A stretch of 24,098 nucleotides of DNA from Syntrophomonas sp. UBA5314 (GCA_002410325.1 DHRK01000024.1:5898-29995); one strand, 5' to 3'. Shown: positions 6,849-16,067, counted from the stretch's first letter. Numbers and translations are program-made. The notes: generated from the letters alone by a model not told the origin.

Positions 6849-8876
6849 TTAAGGCTTAACCTCATTGGTATTGGGCGGCTGCTTAATATTGGGCCAGGGC
6901 CTCGGCTCCGGCGATGGCGTAGGATCGTCAGGCAAAACAGGAGTCTTGGGCGGCTGCTCATCGGGCGGCTGCTCAATAGGGGGAATAACCGGATTTTCCG
7001 GTTCTACCGGGGGTTCTGGTTCCGCCGGGGTCTCCGGTTCTTCGGGCGTTTCCTTTTTACCGCTGCTGGCCGGCGGCTTTTGCTTGAAGAAGCCATTATA
7101 ATAGAGGTCCGCCATATAGTCACGCCAAAGTGGAGCCGCCACCTTGCCTCCATAGGTGTCATAGCCTTTGATGGGAGTGTTGTCAGTATTGCCCACCCAT
7201 ACGGCAGTGACCAGCTCATCCGTGTAGCCGACAAACCAGAGGTCTTTGCTTTGGGTGGTGGTTCCGGTTTTTCCTCCGGCCGGCAGGGCGAAAGAAGCGT
7301 TTTTCCCGGTTCCGTATTTGACCACATCCTGCAGAATGGCGTCCATAGAGGCTGCTGTGCCGGCGCTGATAACCTGCCGTTTCCAGGGCTGGTTGGCAAA
7401 AAGAATCTTTCCATAGTCATCCTCAATGGTATCTATTCCGAAATAGGGATAGTATACTCCGCCATTGGTAAACATGGCAAAGGCGCAGGCCATTTGAACC
7501 GGGGAAATTCCATCATGCAAGCCGCCCAGGGCCAGGGCCAGGTTTTGGTCATCCGTTTTCAAGGTGGTTATTCCGTAGTTCTTCAGGTAGGCAAAAGCCT
7601 TGTTGAGACCCAGCCGGTCCAAAACCTCCACCGAAGCCACATTGTAAGAATTAAGCAAGGCCAGCCGCACGGTGACCTTATCGGGAGCCGACGACTGGTC
7701 GTTTTGCGGGGTGTAGCCGTTAAAACTGCGGGCCTTGTTATTCAGCTCGGTGTCCGGTTTGATGAGCCCCTCTTCCATGGCTGCCGCATAATATAACGGT
7801 TTAATGGCTGAACCGGGCTGCCGGGGTAAAAGGGCCATATTGTACTGGTTCTTATCCCATTCGACCCCGCCTACCAGCGCCCTTATGCCCCCGGTTTCCG
7901 GATCGATGGACACCAGGGCCATGTCCTTGGCTCCTATCCCTTTGGACGCCAGGGCTTTACCGTGCTGCACTACTTTGCTTTCGGCGTGTTTTTGCATATC
8001 GAGATCGATGCTGGTATAGACCTTCAGGCCTCCCTGGTAAAGGCGCTCTTTACCGATCTTGCCGATGATCTGAGCATTCAGATAATTCATCAGATAAGGG
8101 TGAGCTATTTTTTGGGCCTCAAAGGACTTAATCTTTAAGGCCTTTTTCTTATTCGCTTCGGCTTGCTGGCTGCTGGTCAAGCCCTGTTCAACCAGGACAT
8201 TCAGTACTACCTCCTGCCGGTTCTTGAGGGCCTCCATGTTGCTGTCCGGGGAATAGTACTCGGGAGCCTGGATCATCCCTACCAGCATGGCGATTTCAGC
8301 CTCATTTAGCTGGTCGACGTCCTTGCCGAAATATATATTGGCAGCACTGGCCATGCCCGAACATCCGCGTCCCATGTAGATTTCGTTGAGATACATGTTC
8401 AAAATGGCTTCCTTGCCGTACTTTTCTTCAAGGGCAATGGCTATCATCAGTTCCTTGAACTTCCGGCTTACCGTCTTTTCCTGGGTCAAAAACAGGGTCC
8501 GGGCCAGCTGCTGGGTAATGGTGCTGCCCCCTTCAGATTTATTGCCTTCCTTGATGTCGTTGTACAGGGCCCGGGCAATTCCGCGCGGGTCCAAACTGGC
8601 ATGCTCATAATAGCGGCGGTCTTCAACTGCCACCACCGCCTTTTTTAAGGCGTCCGGAAAGTCCTCGGCATATATTCGTTTATAGCCTATGCGGGTTATT
8701 TCCTGGCCGTTGCAGTCATATACGATCGTCTGGTCCTGGGCATGATATTCCCAGGCGTCCAGGCCGGTGGCATACAGCATTATCTCGGGAGTGGCCAGAG
8801 TGATCCAGGCCCCGGCAAAAAAGCATACGATGAATATCAAGAAAATGGCCGCTGCTTTTTTAATAGTTGCAAACAT
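6849..8876 (-). CDS. Class A penicillin-binding protein (PBP1A-type transglycosylase/transpeptidase)
   Basis: 675 residues. An N-terminal membrane anchor (about 8-28) is followed by a GT51 glycosyltransferase domain with catalytic Glu85 in EDRRYYEH, GGSTITQQLARTLFL (116-130) and ELMIAIALE..YGKEAILNMYLNEIYMG. The transpeptidase domain carries the three penicillin-binding motifs: SAIK (Ser356-Lys359), SYN (410-412) and KTGTT (536-540). The tail from about residue 605 is a Pro/Glu-rich low-complexity stretch probably spanning the wall. It polymerises lipid II and cross-links peptides at the outer membrane face. It is transcribed away from the min operon. ATG 8876 has only a weak TGAGG upstream. 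Confidence 0.96.
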   Translation of the reverse strand: MFATIKKAAAIFLIFIVCFFAGAWITLATPEIMLYATGLDAWEYHAQDQTIVYDCNGQEITRIGYKRIYAEDFPDALKKAVVAVEDRRYYEHASLDPRGIARALYNDIKEGNKSEGGSTITQQLARTLFLTQEKTVSRKFKELMIAIALEEKYGKEAILNMYLNEIYMGRGCSGMASAANIYFGKDVDQLNEAEIAMLVGMIQAPEYYSPDSNMEALKNRQEVVLNVLVEQGLTSSQQAEANKKKALKIKSFEAQKIAHPYLMNYLNAQIIGKIGKERLYQGGLKVYTSIDLDMQKHAESKVVQHGKALASKGIGAKDMALVSIDPETGGIRALVGGVEWDKNQYNMALLPRQPGSAIKPLYYAAAMEEGLIKPDTELNNKARSFNGYTPQNDQSSAPDKVTVRLALLNSYNVASVEVLDRLGLNKAFAYLKNYGITTLKTDDQNLALALGGLHDGISPVQMACAFAMFTNGGVYYPYFGIDTIEDDYGKILFANQPWKRQVISAGTAASMDAILQDVVKYGTGKNASFALPAGGKTGTTTQSKDLWFVGYTDELVTAVWVGNTDNTPIKGYDTYGGKVAAPLWRDYMADLYYNGFFKQKPPASSGKKETPEEPETPAEPEPPVEPENPVIPPIEQPPDEQPPKTPVLPDDPTPSPEPRPWPNIKQPPNTNEVKP

Positions 8877-9307
8877 ACGTTAATGCCTCAAATCTGCTTA
8901 TATAAACCTATTGTAAGGCTCGCCAGCCCATAATTAAAGTAAACTGCATTTTTTACCAGCCGGACTCCTGCGAGGCGGGCTTTATTTATTTCATAGTACG
9001 AAACGGCTCCGGGAATTCTTGCATGACTTATACATAATAACGAAAACTGAGCAGCAATCCCTTACCGGCAGATAAGCAGAGGGACGGCAAATTACCAGCA
9101 AATCCTGGAATTCGACATCTGGGTGAGCATCCGCGCCTTTTCTTCCATTATATGGAGTTCTGTCTTAGGACTAATCGACCATATTCTTTACTTTTCCATA
9201 ATTAGCAGTACAATAGCATCGAATAATGATTTAAAATTAGATAGATATGATATGATATTAGTTGCCCGGAGCAGGAGCTTTAATATATCTGGGGGAGGAC
9301 CGTATAA
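8877..9307. other. Divergent intergenic region between the penicillin-binding protein gene and minD
   Basis: This 431-bp stretch must carry promoters for both flanking genes. AT-rich candidates are TACAAT on the minus side near 8910 and TATGAT repeats near 9246-9256 on the plus side, but neither has a convincing -35. Short ORFs here lack ribosome binding sites. I see no RNA gene. Confidence 0.5.
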
Positions 9308-10138
9308 ATGGTGAGCAAGGCCGTTGAAAACCAGGTTATCGTCGTTACATCAGGAAAAGGCGGGGTCGGAAAGACCACCACAGTTGCCAATGTGGCAACA
9401 GCTCTGGCTAGAAACGGATACAAAGTTGTGGTAATGGATCTGGATATTGGACTAAAGAAGCTGGATCTGATTATGGGTCTGGAAAACCGGGTCATTTACG
9501 ATATAGTCCAGGTTATCGAAGGTGAATGCACCCTCAAACAGGCTTTGGTCAAGGACAAGCGTTTTCCTGATCTCTACATGCTGCCCGCCGCCCAAACCCG
9601 CAATAAGGACGACATCAGACCCGATCAGGTAAAATCCCTCTGTGACGAACTGCGGCCTGATTTTGACTATATCATCATCGACTGTCCGGCCGGCATAGAA
9701 CAGGGTTTTAGGAACGCCATCGCCGCGGCCGACCAGGCTATCGTAGTTACCAATCCGGAAGTATCGGCCGTAAGAGATGCCGACCGGATCATCGGCATGC
9801 TGGAGTCAGCTCAATTTAAAGATATACGACTGGTTGTCAACCGCCTCCGTCCGGACATGGTGAAAAGCGGTGACATGCTGAGCATCGAGGATTTGCTGGA
9901 ACACCTGTGCATAGACCTGTTGGGCGTGGTCCCGGAAGACAAGCTGGTAGTGCCCTCCACCAACAAAGGTGAGCCCATCGTCCTCAACGAAAAATCGGCC
10001 GCCGCCATGGCTTTTTCCAATATAGCCCGCCGGTTGACCGGAGAAGAGGTGGATTTTCCCGACTTTACCGAGAATGAGTCAGTCTGGACCAAACTCAAAA
10101 GCCTGGGAAGAAACCTGTGGGCTGGGAAGGGGGCGTAG
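9308..10138 (+). CDS. minD: Septum-site determining ATPase MinD
   Basis: 276 residues, ATG 9308 after GGGGGAGGA. Deviant Walker A SGKGGVGKTTT (15-25) with the signature lysine, switch segment MDLDIGLKKLDLIMGLE, and DYIIIDCPAGIEQGF. The last ~18 residues (WTKLKSLGRNLWAGKGA) form the amphipathic membrane-targeting helix. MinD binds ATP, dimerises on the membrane and recruits MinC; MinE stimulates its ATPase. It heads a minD-minE-minC operon with 2 bp to minE. Confidence 0.97.
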   Translation: MVSKAVENQVIVVTSGKGGVGKTTTVANVATALARNGYKVVVMDLDIGLKKLDLIMGLENRVIYDIVQVIEGECTLKQALVKDKRFPDLYMLPAAQTRNKDDIRPDQVKSLCDELRPDFDYIIIDCPAGIEQGFRNAIAAADQAIVVTNPEVSAVRDADRIIGMLESAQFKDIRLVVNRLRPDMVKSGDMLSIEDLLEHLCIDLLGVVPEDKLVVPSTNKGEPIVLNEKSAAAMAFSNIARRLTGEEVDFPDFTENESVWTKLKSLGRNLWAGKGA

Positions 10139-10140
10139 AT

Positions 10141-10389
10141 ATGTTGGATTTTTTAAAAAAGGTTTTCTCAAACGAAAAGTCCAGCCGCACCCAGGCCAAT
10201 GAACGTTTGCGGGTGGTTTTGACCCATGACCGGCTGGGTTCCTCGTCGCAGCTTATGGAAGTATTGAAAGTGGAGATCATGGAGGTAATAGCCCGTCATG
10301 TTGAGATAGACGGCACCCCGGAGGTTACCCTGGTCAGCGAAGGACGCCACTCGGCTCTGGATATAAATATTCCTTTAAAAGGCAGGTAG
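10141..10389 (+). CDS. minE: Cell division topological specificity factor MinE
   Basis: 82 residues from ATG 10141, two bases after the minD stop, with GAAGGGGG as the ribosome binding site. The N-terminal amphipathic MLDFLKKVF is the membrane-binding helix. RLRVVLTHDRL.SSSQLMEVLKVEIMEVIARHVEID is the typical MinD-binding and dimer region. It drives MinD release and so Min oscillation or positioning. Confidence 0.95.
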   Translation: MLDFLKKVFSNEKSSRTQANERLRVVLTHDRLGSSSQLMEVLKVEIMEVIARHVEIDGTPEVTLVSEGRHSALDINIPLKGR

Positions 10390-10395
10390 ACACTA

Positions 10396-10995
10396 TTGGC
10401 AGTTAAGATCAAAGGCCTCAACAGCAGTCTGGTTTTTACGTTTGATCAAGCCGGCTTTGACAAGAACTATGAGTATTTACTGGAACGCATTTCAAGCAAC
10501 CATCAGTTATTTAACGGTTCAAAAATAGTTTTTCAGGGGCCCGGGCTCAGTGAATACAGCCACGAGCAGTTGATATCCCTGCAGAAGATGTGTTTGGAAC
10601 AGGGCATGGTCCTGCAAAATATTCAGGAAACAACGCCCATCAAGGCAGAAAAGAATGACCGGGATGTCAACATCCGGCGCAATGTGCGCAGCGGACAGAA
10701 AATCGGCTCCGAAGGCTCAGTGGTGGTTTGGGGCGATGTTCATGAAAGCGCTGAAATTACAGCGGCCGGGGACATCGTTGTCCTGGGGCGCCTGGAAGGC
10801 ATAGCCCATGCCGGGTGCACCGGAGACATGAACAGTGTGGTATTCGCCCTGCAGCTATCGCCCAGTCAAATCCGCATAGGCAGCCGGGTGTCACGGGCGG
10901 TGGAACGGAATCAAAAAACCGACTATCCGGAAGTGGCTTACTGGGATTCAGAAAACATATGTATCAAGGAATACAACCCCAGAGATAAACGATAG
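10396..10995 (+). CDS. minC: Septum-site determining protein MinC
   Basis: 199 residues from TTG 10396 with a weak GGCAGG upstream, 6 bp after minE. The N-terminal ~95 residues fit the FtsZ-inhibiting domain. The C-terminal beta-helix domain has NVRSGQKIGSEGSVVVWGDV, including the RSGQ motif that contacts MinD, and the repeated G-D-V/I turns (GDIVVLGRLEGIAHAG). It blocks FtsZ assembly away from midcell when recruited by MinD. It is the last gene of the operon and abuts a convergent gene after one base. Confidence 0.95.
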   Translation: MAVKIKGLNSSLVFTFDQAGFDKNYEYLLERISSNHQLFNGSKIVFQGPGLSEYSHEQLISLQKMCLEQGMVLQNIQETTPIKAEKNDRDVNIRRNVRSGQKIGSEGSVVVWGDVHESAEITAAGDIVVLGRLEGIAHAGCTGDMNSVVFALQLSPSQIRIGSRVSRAVERNQKTDYPEVAYWDSENICIKEYNPRDKR

Positions 10996-10996
10996 T

Positions 10997-12658
10997 TCAA
11001 GAACGCAGCGAGGATAGGATAAAGACCAGTAGAGCTCCCAGGGCAACGACAAAACCCGCTTCCCCCAGGTAGGCGTATTTGGCGAGGATGGTGGGATGGC
11101 TGGCCGATATAATCAGTGATGAACCTATCAGCCCGCCGGCTATGATCAAGCTGGAACTGAGGCGGCTTATCAACTGGCTCATTTTCTTGCTCCCCTTTTC
11201 GCTGAATCCCACCGTCATATTGACGTTGAAGCGCCCCCGCCCCATATCCCGGATAATCTGGTGAAAGTCAGCGGGCAAACCGCCCAGCGGCCTTATATCC
11301 CGGTAGTATTTGCGCCGGGCATAGGCGTAGATGTTTTTGGGCTTGAGGCGCTCGCGGAAAACCGTATTGGCCAGCGGTTCGGCCACTTCCATGAAATTAA
11401 AGCTCGGATCGAGCTTTTTACCGACTCCTTCAACGATTATCATGGCCTTCATCAGCGAAGTAAGATAGGGCGGCATCTTGAGGTTGTAGCGATAGGCCAG
11501 AGCCATGATTTCCTTTCTCAAGCGATCCATGTTCAAACTGCCCAGATCGCTTGCAGCCACACTCTCCACCAGGTCTTCAAAATCATCCTGAAAGTCCTCG
11601 GAGCTTACCAGTTCCCCCACTATGCCCATGTCGTGCAGGACGGCCATCGATTTATCCGTATCCTTCTGCGATATGGCCAGGAGCAGCTCCCCGATGTGGA
11701 TAAGGCGGTCTCCGCTTAAAACCCCAACCTCGCCAAAATCGATGAAGGCAATGTGGTCCTCGTCGATAGCTAAAATATTCCCCGGGTGGGGGTCGGCCTG
11801 GAAGAGGCCGTGCGCCATGACCTGAGTCAGAAAGGCCTCGGTTCCCAGGGCGGAGATCTTTTTCCGGTTCCAGCCGCGCTTTTCCAACTCCTGGAGATTG
11901 TTTACCTTTATCCCTACCAGGTATTCTTCGGTAAGAATCCGGTCCGTGCAATATTCCCAGTACACTTTAGGGATTACCACATTTTCATTATCCGCAAAAG
12001 CGTTGTAAATGCGCTCGGTATTGCGCGCCTCCCGGGAATAGTCCAGGGAGCGAAGCAGCATCTTGGCATAATCCTCAATCATGGCCACTGCGCCGATGCG
12101 CCGGGCGGTTTCGGAACGGTGCTCGGCTATCCTGGCCAGGGCGGCAATGATCTCCAGGTCGTTTTGCACCTGGGAATAGATGTCGGGGCGTTGTATCTTT
12201 ACAATGACCTGCTCCCCGCTTTTGAGACGGGCCAGGTGCACCTGGCCGATGGAAGCCGCGGCCAGGGGTTTAATGTCAAATTCGGCAAAGACCTGCTCGG
12301 GCGGTCCCAGTTCATTGTTCAGCTGCCGTACCAGGTCTTCTTCCGGCATGGGGCGGACCCGGTCCTGCAGACGCTCCAATTGTTCAATATAGGCGGGAGG
12401 CAGTAAATCCGGGCGGGTGCTCAAAAGTTGACCCAGTTTTACAAAGGTGGGGCCCAATTCGGTCAAAGCCCGGCGCGCTCTAACCGCCAGGAGCTGGTCG
12501 GTTTCCCGCTCGCAGCTTATGATGCTGCGCCGATCGGACAGGGGGGCCAGGTTGTTTAAACCCAGCCGCTGCACCAGGTAGCCCAGCCCGTTTTTGACCA
12601 AGACGGCGACGATCTGTCTTCTCCTTCTGATATGTCTTATGCTCTGGCGTAGACTCAA
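10997..12658 (-). CDS. ABC1/UbiB-family atypical protein kinase-like protein
   Basis: 553 residues from TTG 12658, with AAGGGGG 9 nt upstream and no nearby ATG. UbiB hallmarks: KLGQ (74-77) in FVKLGQLLSTRPDLLP, the Ala-rich loop AAASIGQVH (133-141) in place of a glycine loop, Lys154 in VIVKIQRP, DPHPGN (289-294) and metal-binding DFGE (307-310). Two C-terminal hydrophobic segments (about 500-553) anchor it in the membrane. The family uses ATP to support isoprenoid-quinone or other lipid metabolism. An anaerobic Firmicute is unlikely to make ubiquinone, so a menaquinone or general lipid role is more plausible. No quinone genes are adjacent. Confidence 0.92.
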   Translation of the reverse strand: MSLRQSIRHIRRRRQIVAVLVKNGLGYLVQRLGLNNLAPLSDRRSIISCERETDQLLAVRARRALTELGPTFVKLGQLLSTRPDLLPPAYIEQLERLQDRVRPMPEEDLVRQLNNELGPPEQVFAEFDIKPLAAASIGQVHLARLKSGEQVIVKIQRPDIYSQVQNDLEIIAALARIAEHRSETARRIGAVAMIEDYAKMLLRSLDYSREARNTERIYNAFADNENVVIPKVYWEYCTDRILTEEYLVGIKVNNLQELEKRGWNRKKISALGTEAFLTQVMAHGLFQADPHPGNILAIDEDHIAFIDFGEVGVLSGDRLIHIGELLLAISQKDTDKSMAVLHDMGIVGELVSSEDFQDDFEDLVESVAASDLGSLNMDRLRKEIMALAYRYNLKMPPYLTSLMKAMIIVEGVGKKLDPSFNFMEVAEPLANTVFRERLKPKNIYAYARRKYYRDIRPLGGLPADFHQIIRDMGRGRFNVNMTVGFSEKGSKKMSQLISRLSSSLIIAGGLIGSSLIISASHPTILAKYAYLGEAGFVVALGALLVFILSSLRS

Positions 12659-12880
12659 AAACTAAAACCCCCTTATAGAGGATGATTTCATATCTCCTTG
12701 TTTAGTATTCTAGCAAGGCGGTCAATCTCCTTTATAAAGTCCCGGGCATCACCCGGAGCAGTGGTAAAAGCGGATTAAGTGCAGACAATAAGAGATGAAA
12801 AGTTTTAGCCTTAAAGCCATGGAAAAGTATGCTATTATAATCATTAATAGCCGTCTATATGGGAGAATGGAGGGATTTCA

Positions 12881-13861
12881 ATGAAAAAATGGCTTGCCGT
12901 TGGGCTGGTATTGATCGTGGCAGCCGCCGGGATCTGGTATTGGAAAACGGGGCAGTCCCCAACGCCGGGTCCATCAAACGTGAATCGGGAAGTGAGCCTG
13001 ATCAACCCGTCGGGCCCGGTAGTGATTCCGGTTATCGCCCTGGATAAAGGCCAGGTAAGCGGTGAAGTGACTCCCCGGGTCAGGTACTGGAAAAACAATG
13101 ACGAGGTGGTGGCCATGCTGGCCAAGGGCGATGTTGACTTCGCGGTGTTGCCGCTCACCCAGGCCGCCAATATCTATGCCAATCAGAAGGATATGGTTTT
13201 GCTGGGAGTCCACGAATGGAAGGTATTCTACCTGGTGGGCGCTTCGAACGCCACCTTTGACGGCTGGCAATCGCTGAAGGGAAAAAGCGTGTATACGCCT
13301 CCCAGTAGAGGCCAAACCGTCGATGTGCTTATGCGAGCGGCCCTATCCCAAGAAGGGCTTAAGCCGGATGAAGACGTAAAAATCCTTTATGCCGCACCTA
13401 CCGAAATTGTGGCTCTGTTCCAGTCCGGCAAGATTGAGTATGCGGCCCTGCCGGAGCCCTATGCCACCGCGGCCATAGCTTCGGACAAAGGGAAAATCGT
13501 ACTGGATTTCCAAAAGTTCTGGTCTCAGCTGGCCGGAGGCGCGGAGCGAATTCCGGTTGCCGGCCTGTTTGTTAAAAAAGCTTACCTGGATGCGCATCCC
13601 AATGAAACCAAAGCCATGGAAAAGCTTTTAACCGACTCCACCAATTGGGGCAACCAGAATGTCGACCAGGCTGTAGACCTGTCTAAAGACCTTATCGGCA
13701 TATCCCCGGACATCATGAAGAGCGCGCTGCAGCGTATCGACTTCCACTACGTCCCCTCCCGGGAAGCCAAACCGGAGGTGGAGGTGTTCTTAAATAAGAT
13801 GAAAGAACTGTATAGTCCGGGGATTACCACTGTTCCCGATGCCGGATTTTACGCGCCATGA
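12881..13861 (+). CDS. ABC transporter substrate-binding protein, NitT/TauT (NMT1-like) type
   Basis: 326 residues, ATG 12881 after GGAGGGA. A hydrophobic N-terminal segment (about 4-20) is followed by a periplasmic-binding fold with RVRYWKNNDEVVAMLAKGDVDFAVLPLTQAANIYA and SLKGKSVYTPPSRGQTVDVLMRAAL, typical of binding proteins for nitrate, sulfonates, taurine or thiamine precursors. No lipobox Cys is present, so the N-terminus probably stays as a membrane anchor. The stop overlaps the next start (ATGA). Substrate cannot be named from sequence. Confidence 0.9.
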   Translation: MKKWLAVGLVLIVAAAGIWYWKTGQSPTPGPSNVNREVSLINPSGPVVIPVIALDKGQVSGEVTPRVRYWKNNDEVVAMLAKGDVDFAVLPLTQAANIYANQKDMVLLGVHEWKVFYLVGASNATFDGWQSLKGKSVYTPPSRGQTVDVLMRAALSQEGLKPDEDVKILYAAPTEIVALFQSGKIEYAALPEPYATAAIASDKGKIVLDFQKFWSQLAGGAERIPVAGLFVKKAYLDAHPNETKAMEKLLTDSTNWGNQNVDQAVDLSKDLIGISPDIMKSALQRIDFHYVPSREAKPEVEVFLNKMKELYSPGITTVPDAGFYAP

Positions 13862-14604
13862 GGCCCTGGGTACGCTCTTTTTTGGGAATAATCCTGTTTA
13901 TTGGGCTCTGGGAGGCCCTGTCCCGACTGCTTGATAAAAGCTTGATATTGCCCAAACCCGGGATCGTCTTCCGGGTTTTGGGCGGTCTGCTTTTTCAAGT
14001 AAATACTTACAATACTGCTCTGCAGACAGCCTGGAAGGTTCTTTTAGCCCTGGGCCTGGTTTTGCTTCTGGGTGTTTTCCTGGGCCTGCTGCTGGGCTTG
14101 CTGAAGCCTCTCAATGACATGTCCCGCCCTATTATCATGGTAATACAGGCAGTTCCGGTCATCTCCTGGCTTTCCCTGGTCATATTTACCTGGGGCATTA
14201 GCTGGGAGGGCCCGGTCTTTATTGCTTTTTTATCGCTGCTGCCGACCGCCATTTTGACAACCATTGCCGGGGTGCAGAATTTGGACCGCAGATTGCTGGA
14301 GATGGCTCGCATTTACCGGGTCCCCTGGCTAAGAGTACTGAAAAATGTCTATCTCGGTTCTCTACTGCCCTTCTTCATCGCGGTGGTAGATGTCTCCCTG
14401 GGGCAGGCCTGGAAGGTCATTCTGGTGGCCGAATTTCTATGCGGGGATCAGGGGCTGGGAGTGCAGATATCCTGGGCCCGGCAGTTGTTCAACATTCCGG
14501 GCGTCTATGCCTATACCCTGCTGGCCGTTATTCTGGGCATGCTTACCGAACGCGTGATCAAATACTATCTGGGAAAGGTGAAAAAAAGATGGGCGCCAGC
14601 GTAA
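13858..14604 (+). CDS. ABC transporter permease, NitT/TauT type
   Basis: 248 residues with about six membrane helices. The BPD_transp_1 coupling segment is visible as EMARIYRVPWLRVLKNVYLGSLLPF, preceded by PTAILTTIAGVQNLDRRLLEMA. Closest in look to SsuC/TauC/ThiX-type permeases. It overlaps the binding-protein stop by 4 bp and the ATPase start by 16 bp, so the three are translated as a coupled operon. Confidence 0.94.
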   Translation: MRPWVRSFLGIILFIGLWEALSRLLDKSLILPKPGIVFRVLGGLLFQVNTYNTALQTAWKVLLALGLVLLLGVFLGLLLGLLKPLNDMSRPIIMVIQAVPVISWLSLVIFTWGISWEGPVFIAFLSLLPTAILTTIAGVQNLDRRLLEMARIYRVPWLRVLKNVYLGSLLPFFIAVVDVSLGQAWKVILVAEFLCGDQGLGVQISWARQLFNIPGVYAYTLLAVILGMLTERVIKYYLGKVKKRWAPA

Positions 14605-15284
14605 CTGTAGAGGAAGCCTGCAAAAACTACGGCGCACTCCAGGTCATTGACCACTGGAGCCTGGAAATAGGCGCTGGTGAGCGGCTGGTCATCCTGGGGC
14701 CTTCAGGAGCGGGCAAGACCACCTTTCTGCGCCTGATCGCCGGTCTGGAAAGCCTCGCTTCCGGCAGTATCAAGGTCAGCAGCCAACAGCTGGGATTCGT
14801 TTTTCAGGAGCCGCGCCTGATTCCCTGGCGGACCGTTAAACAAAACCTGCTGTTCGTAAACCAGGAGGCGGATATTGACGGCATGCTGGCCAAGCTCAAA
14901 CTGACCGGGTTTGAAAACTATCTGCCCGCCCATCTGAGCGGTGGTATGCAGCAACGGGTCAACCTGGCCCGGGCCTTGATCGTAGATCCCCGCCTGCTGA
15001 TCCTGGATGAAGCCTTTGGCTCCCTGGATCTCAGGGTTAAACTGAGCATTATACGCGATATCATTGACCAGTGGCAGGAGAAACGGTTTACCATGGTGGC
15101 TGTTACTCACGACTTGAAGGAAGCCCTGTGTATTGCGGATTCCATCTTGATAGTATCCAGCCGGCCTTCCCGTATTGTGCATCGCTTTGCGGTAAACCTG
15201 GAAAGGGGCCACCGGGCTTTTGCCGATCCCGAGCTGCTGCGCCTGGAATCGGAACTGCTTTCCATCATGTCGGAAATACAATAG
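14589..15284 (+). CDS. ABC transporter ATP-binding protein, NitT/TauT type
   Basis: 231 residues from ATG 14589, with AAAGGTG upstream; an in-frame extension to 14439 would lie inside the permease gene. Walker A GPSGAGKTT, Q-loop FQEPRLIPW, signature LSGGMQQR, Walker B LLILDEAFGSLD and switch His in VTHDL are all intact. It powers import through the preceding permease. FQEPRLIPW is characteristic of SsuB/TauB/ThiZ-like ATPases. Confidence 0.95.
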   Translation: MGASVTVEEACKNYGALQVIDHWSLEIGAGERLVILGPSGAGKTTFLRLIAGLESLASGSIKVSSQQLGFVFQEPRLIPWRTVKQNLLFVNQEADIDGMLAKLKLTGFENYLPAHLSGGMQQRVNLARALIVDPRLLILDEAFGSLDLRVKLSIIRDIIDQWQEKRFTMVAVTHDLKEALCIADSILIVSSRPSRIVHRFAVNLERGHRAFADPELLRLESELLSIMSEIQ

Positions 15285-15287
15285 CCG

Positions 15288-15310
15288 TTAGTATACTTAC
15301 AGTGTACTAA
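15288..15310. terminator. Hairpin between convergent genes, possible terminator
   Basis: TTAGTATAC pairs with GTGTACTAA (one G-T pair) around a 5-nt loop. No T-run follows on either strand, so intrinsic termination is uncertain. It overlaps the last bases of the LysE-type gene. Confidence 0.35.
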
Positions 15311-15948
15311 GCGATTAATCCCCGGTAGATAAAGAATACTCCCATTCCCACCAGAAATATTCCACAGGCCAAAAGGATAAAATTATAGACCGGCTGGCTG
15401 AAAAAGCGCCGTCCCTGAGCTATCAGAACAGCGATCAACACGTACCAGGCCAGATCGGCCAGAATATGACCGCTGAAAAAGGCCGCCAATCCCAACCAGC
15501 CCTGCTGCAGGCCGATAGTAAGATAGCCCAGGCCGATGGTCGCCCACCAGATCGACCAGTAGGGATTGGATATGCTGACCAGTACCCCGGCCAGCACCGG
15601 ATGGAGTCCGGCCGGCCGGGCCTTTTCCCCGGCATCCAGACGGATCTGCCCGGCAGCCGCCTGGCGGCTCATGCCATAGCCCAGGTAAAGCAGGAATGCC
15701 CCTCCCAAAAGGGCGATCACCTGGGTCACCAGAGGTTTTTGTATAAAGGATAAGAGCCCCGCAGCCAGGCCTATTACCAGAACCAATTCCAGGATGGCAT
15801 GGCCCAGGATCAAAAGAGGGCCGGCTGTCCAGCCCCGCCGGGCGCTCTCCGCTATGGTGGTCGACAGAAGCGGCCCGGGCATCATAGCCCCGGATAGGGC
15901 AATAATAAAAGCGCTAATGAATAAACCGGCCAAACTCAAGGTAATCAT
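15307..15948 (-). CDS. LysE/RhtB-family exporter
   Basis: 213 residues with about six transmembrane helices, starting at ATG 15948 after AAAGGG. The N-terminal signature FIIALSGAMMPGPLLSTTIAESARRGWTAG matches the LysE family, and the SNPYWSIWW motif sits at the start of the second half. These proteins export amino acids or similar small metabolites using the proton gradient. Substrate is unknown. Confidence 0.9.
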   Translation of the reverse strand: MITLSLAGLFISAFIIALSGAMMPGPLLSTTIAESARRGWTAGPLLILGHAILELVLVIGLAAGLLSFIQKPLVTQVIALLGGAFLLYLGYGMSRQAAAGQIRLDAGEKARPAGLHPVLAGVLVSISNPYWSIWWATIGLGYLTIGLQQGWLGLAAFFSGHILADLAWYVLIAVLIAQGRRFFSQPVYNFILLACGIFLVGMGVFFIYRGLIA

Positions 15949-16067
15949 TCCCTTTCTGGATCTTCATGCCATTTATCATTATAGCACCTCCCCGGCCGGG
16001 CCGCATGGCTTTAAGCCCTGGCCGGGTTGAAAACTAGAGAAAGGGTATGGGCCCCCACCGCCAGCAG

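Noticed and set aside
6663..7796. Long plus-strand ORF (377 codons) opposite the penicillin-binding protein gene
   Set aside because: It is antisense to a gene with complete catalytic motifs, is Arg/Gly-rich as expected for a shadow frame, and has no ribosome binding site.
9123..9314. 63-codon plus-strand ORF overlapping the minD start
   Set aside because: No ribosome binding site, and its span covers the minD leader; most likely chance.
11786..12406. 206-codon plus-strand ORF opposite the UbiB-like gene
   Set aside because: Shadow frame; no recognisable domain, and the opposite strand has all UbiB motifs.
10997..12658. Naming the UbiB-like gene a ubiquinone biosynthesis gene
   Set aside because: The family motifs are clear, but nothing in the window supports ubiquinone synthesis and the host appears to be an anaerobic Firmicute.
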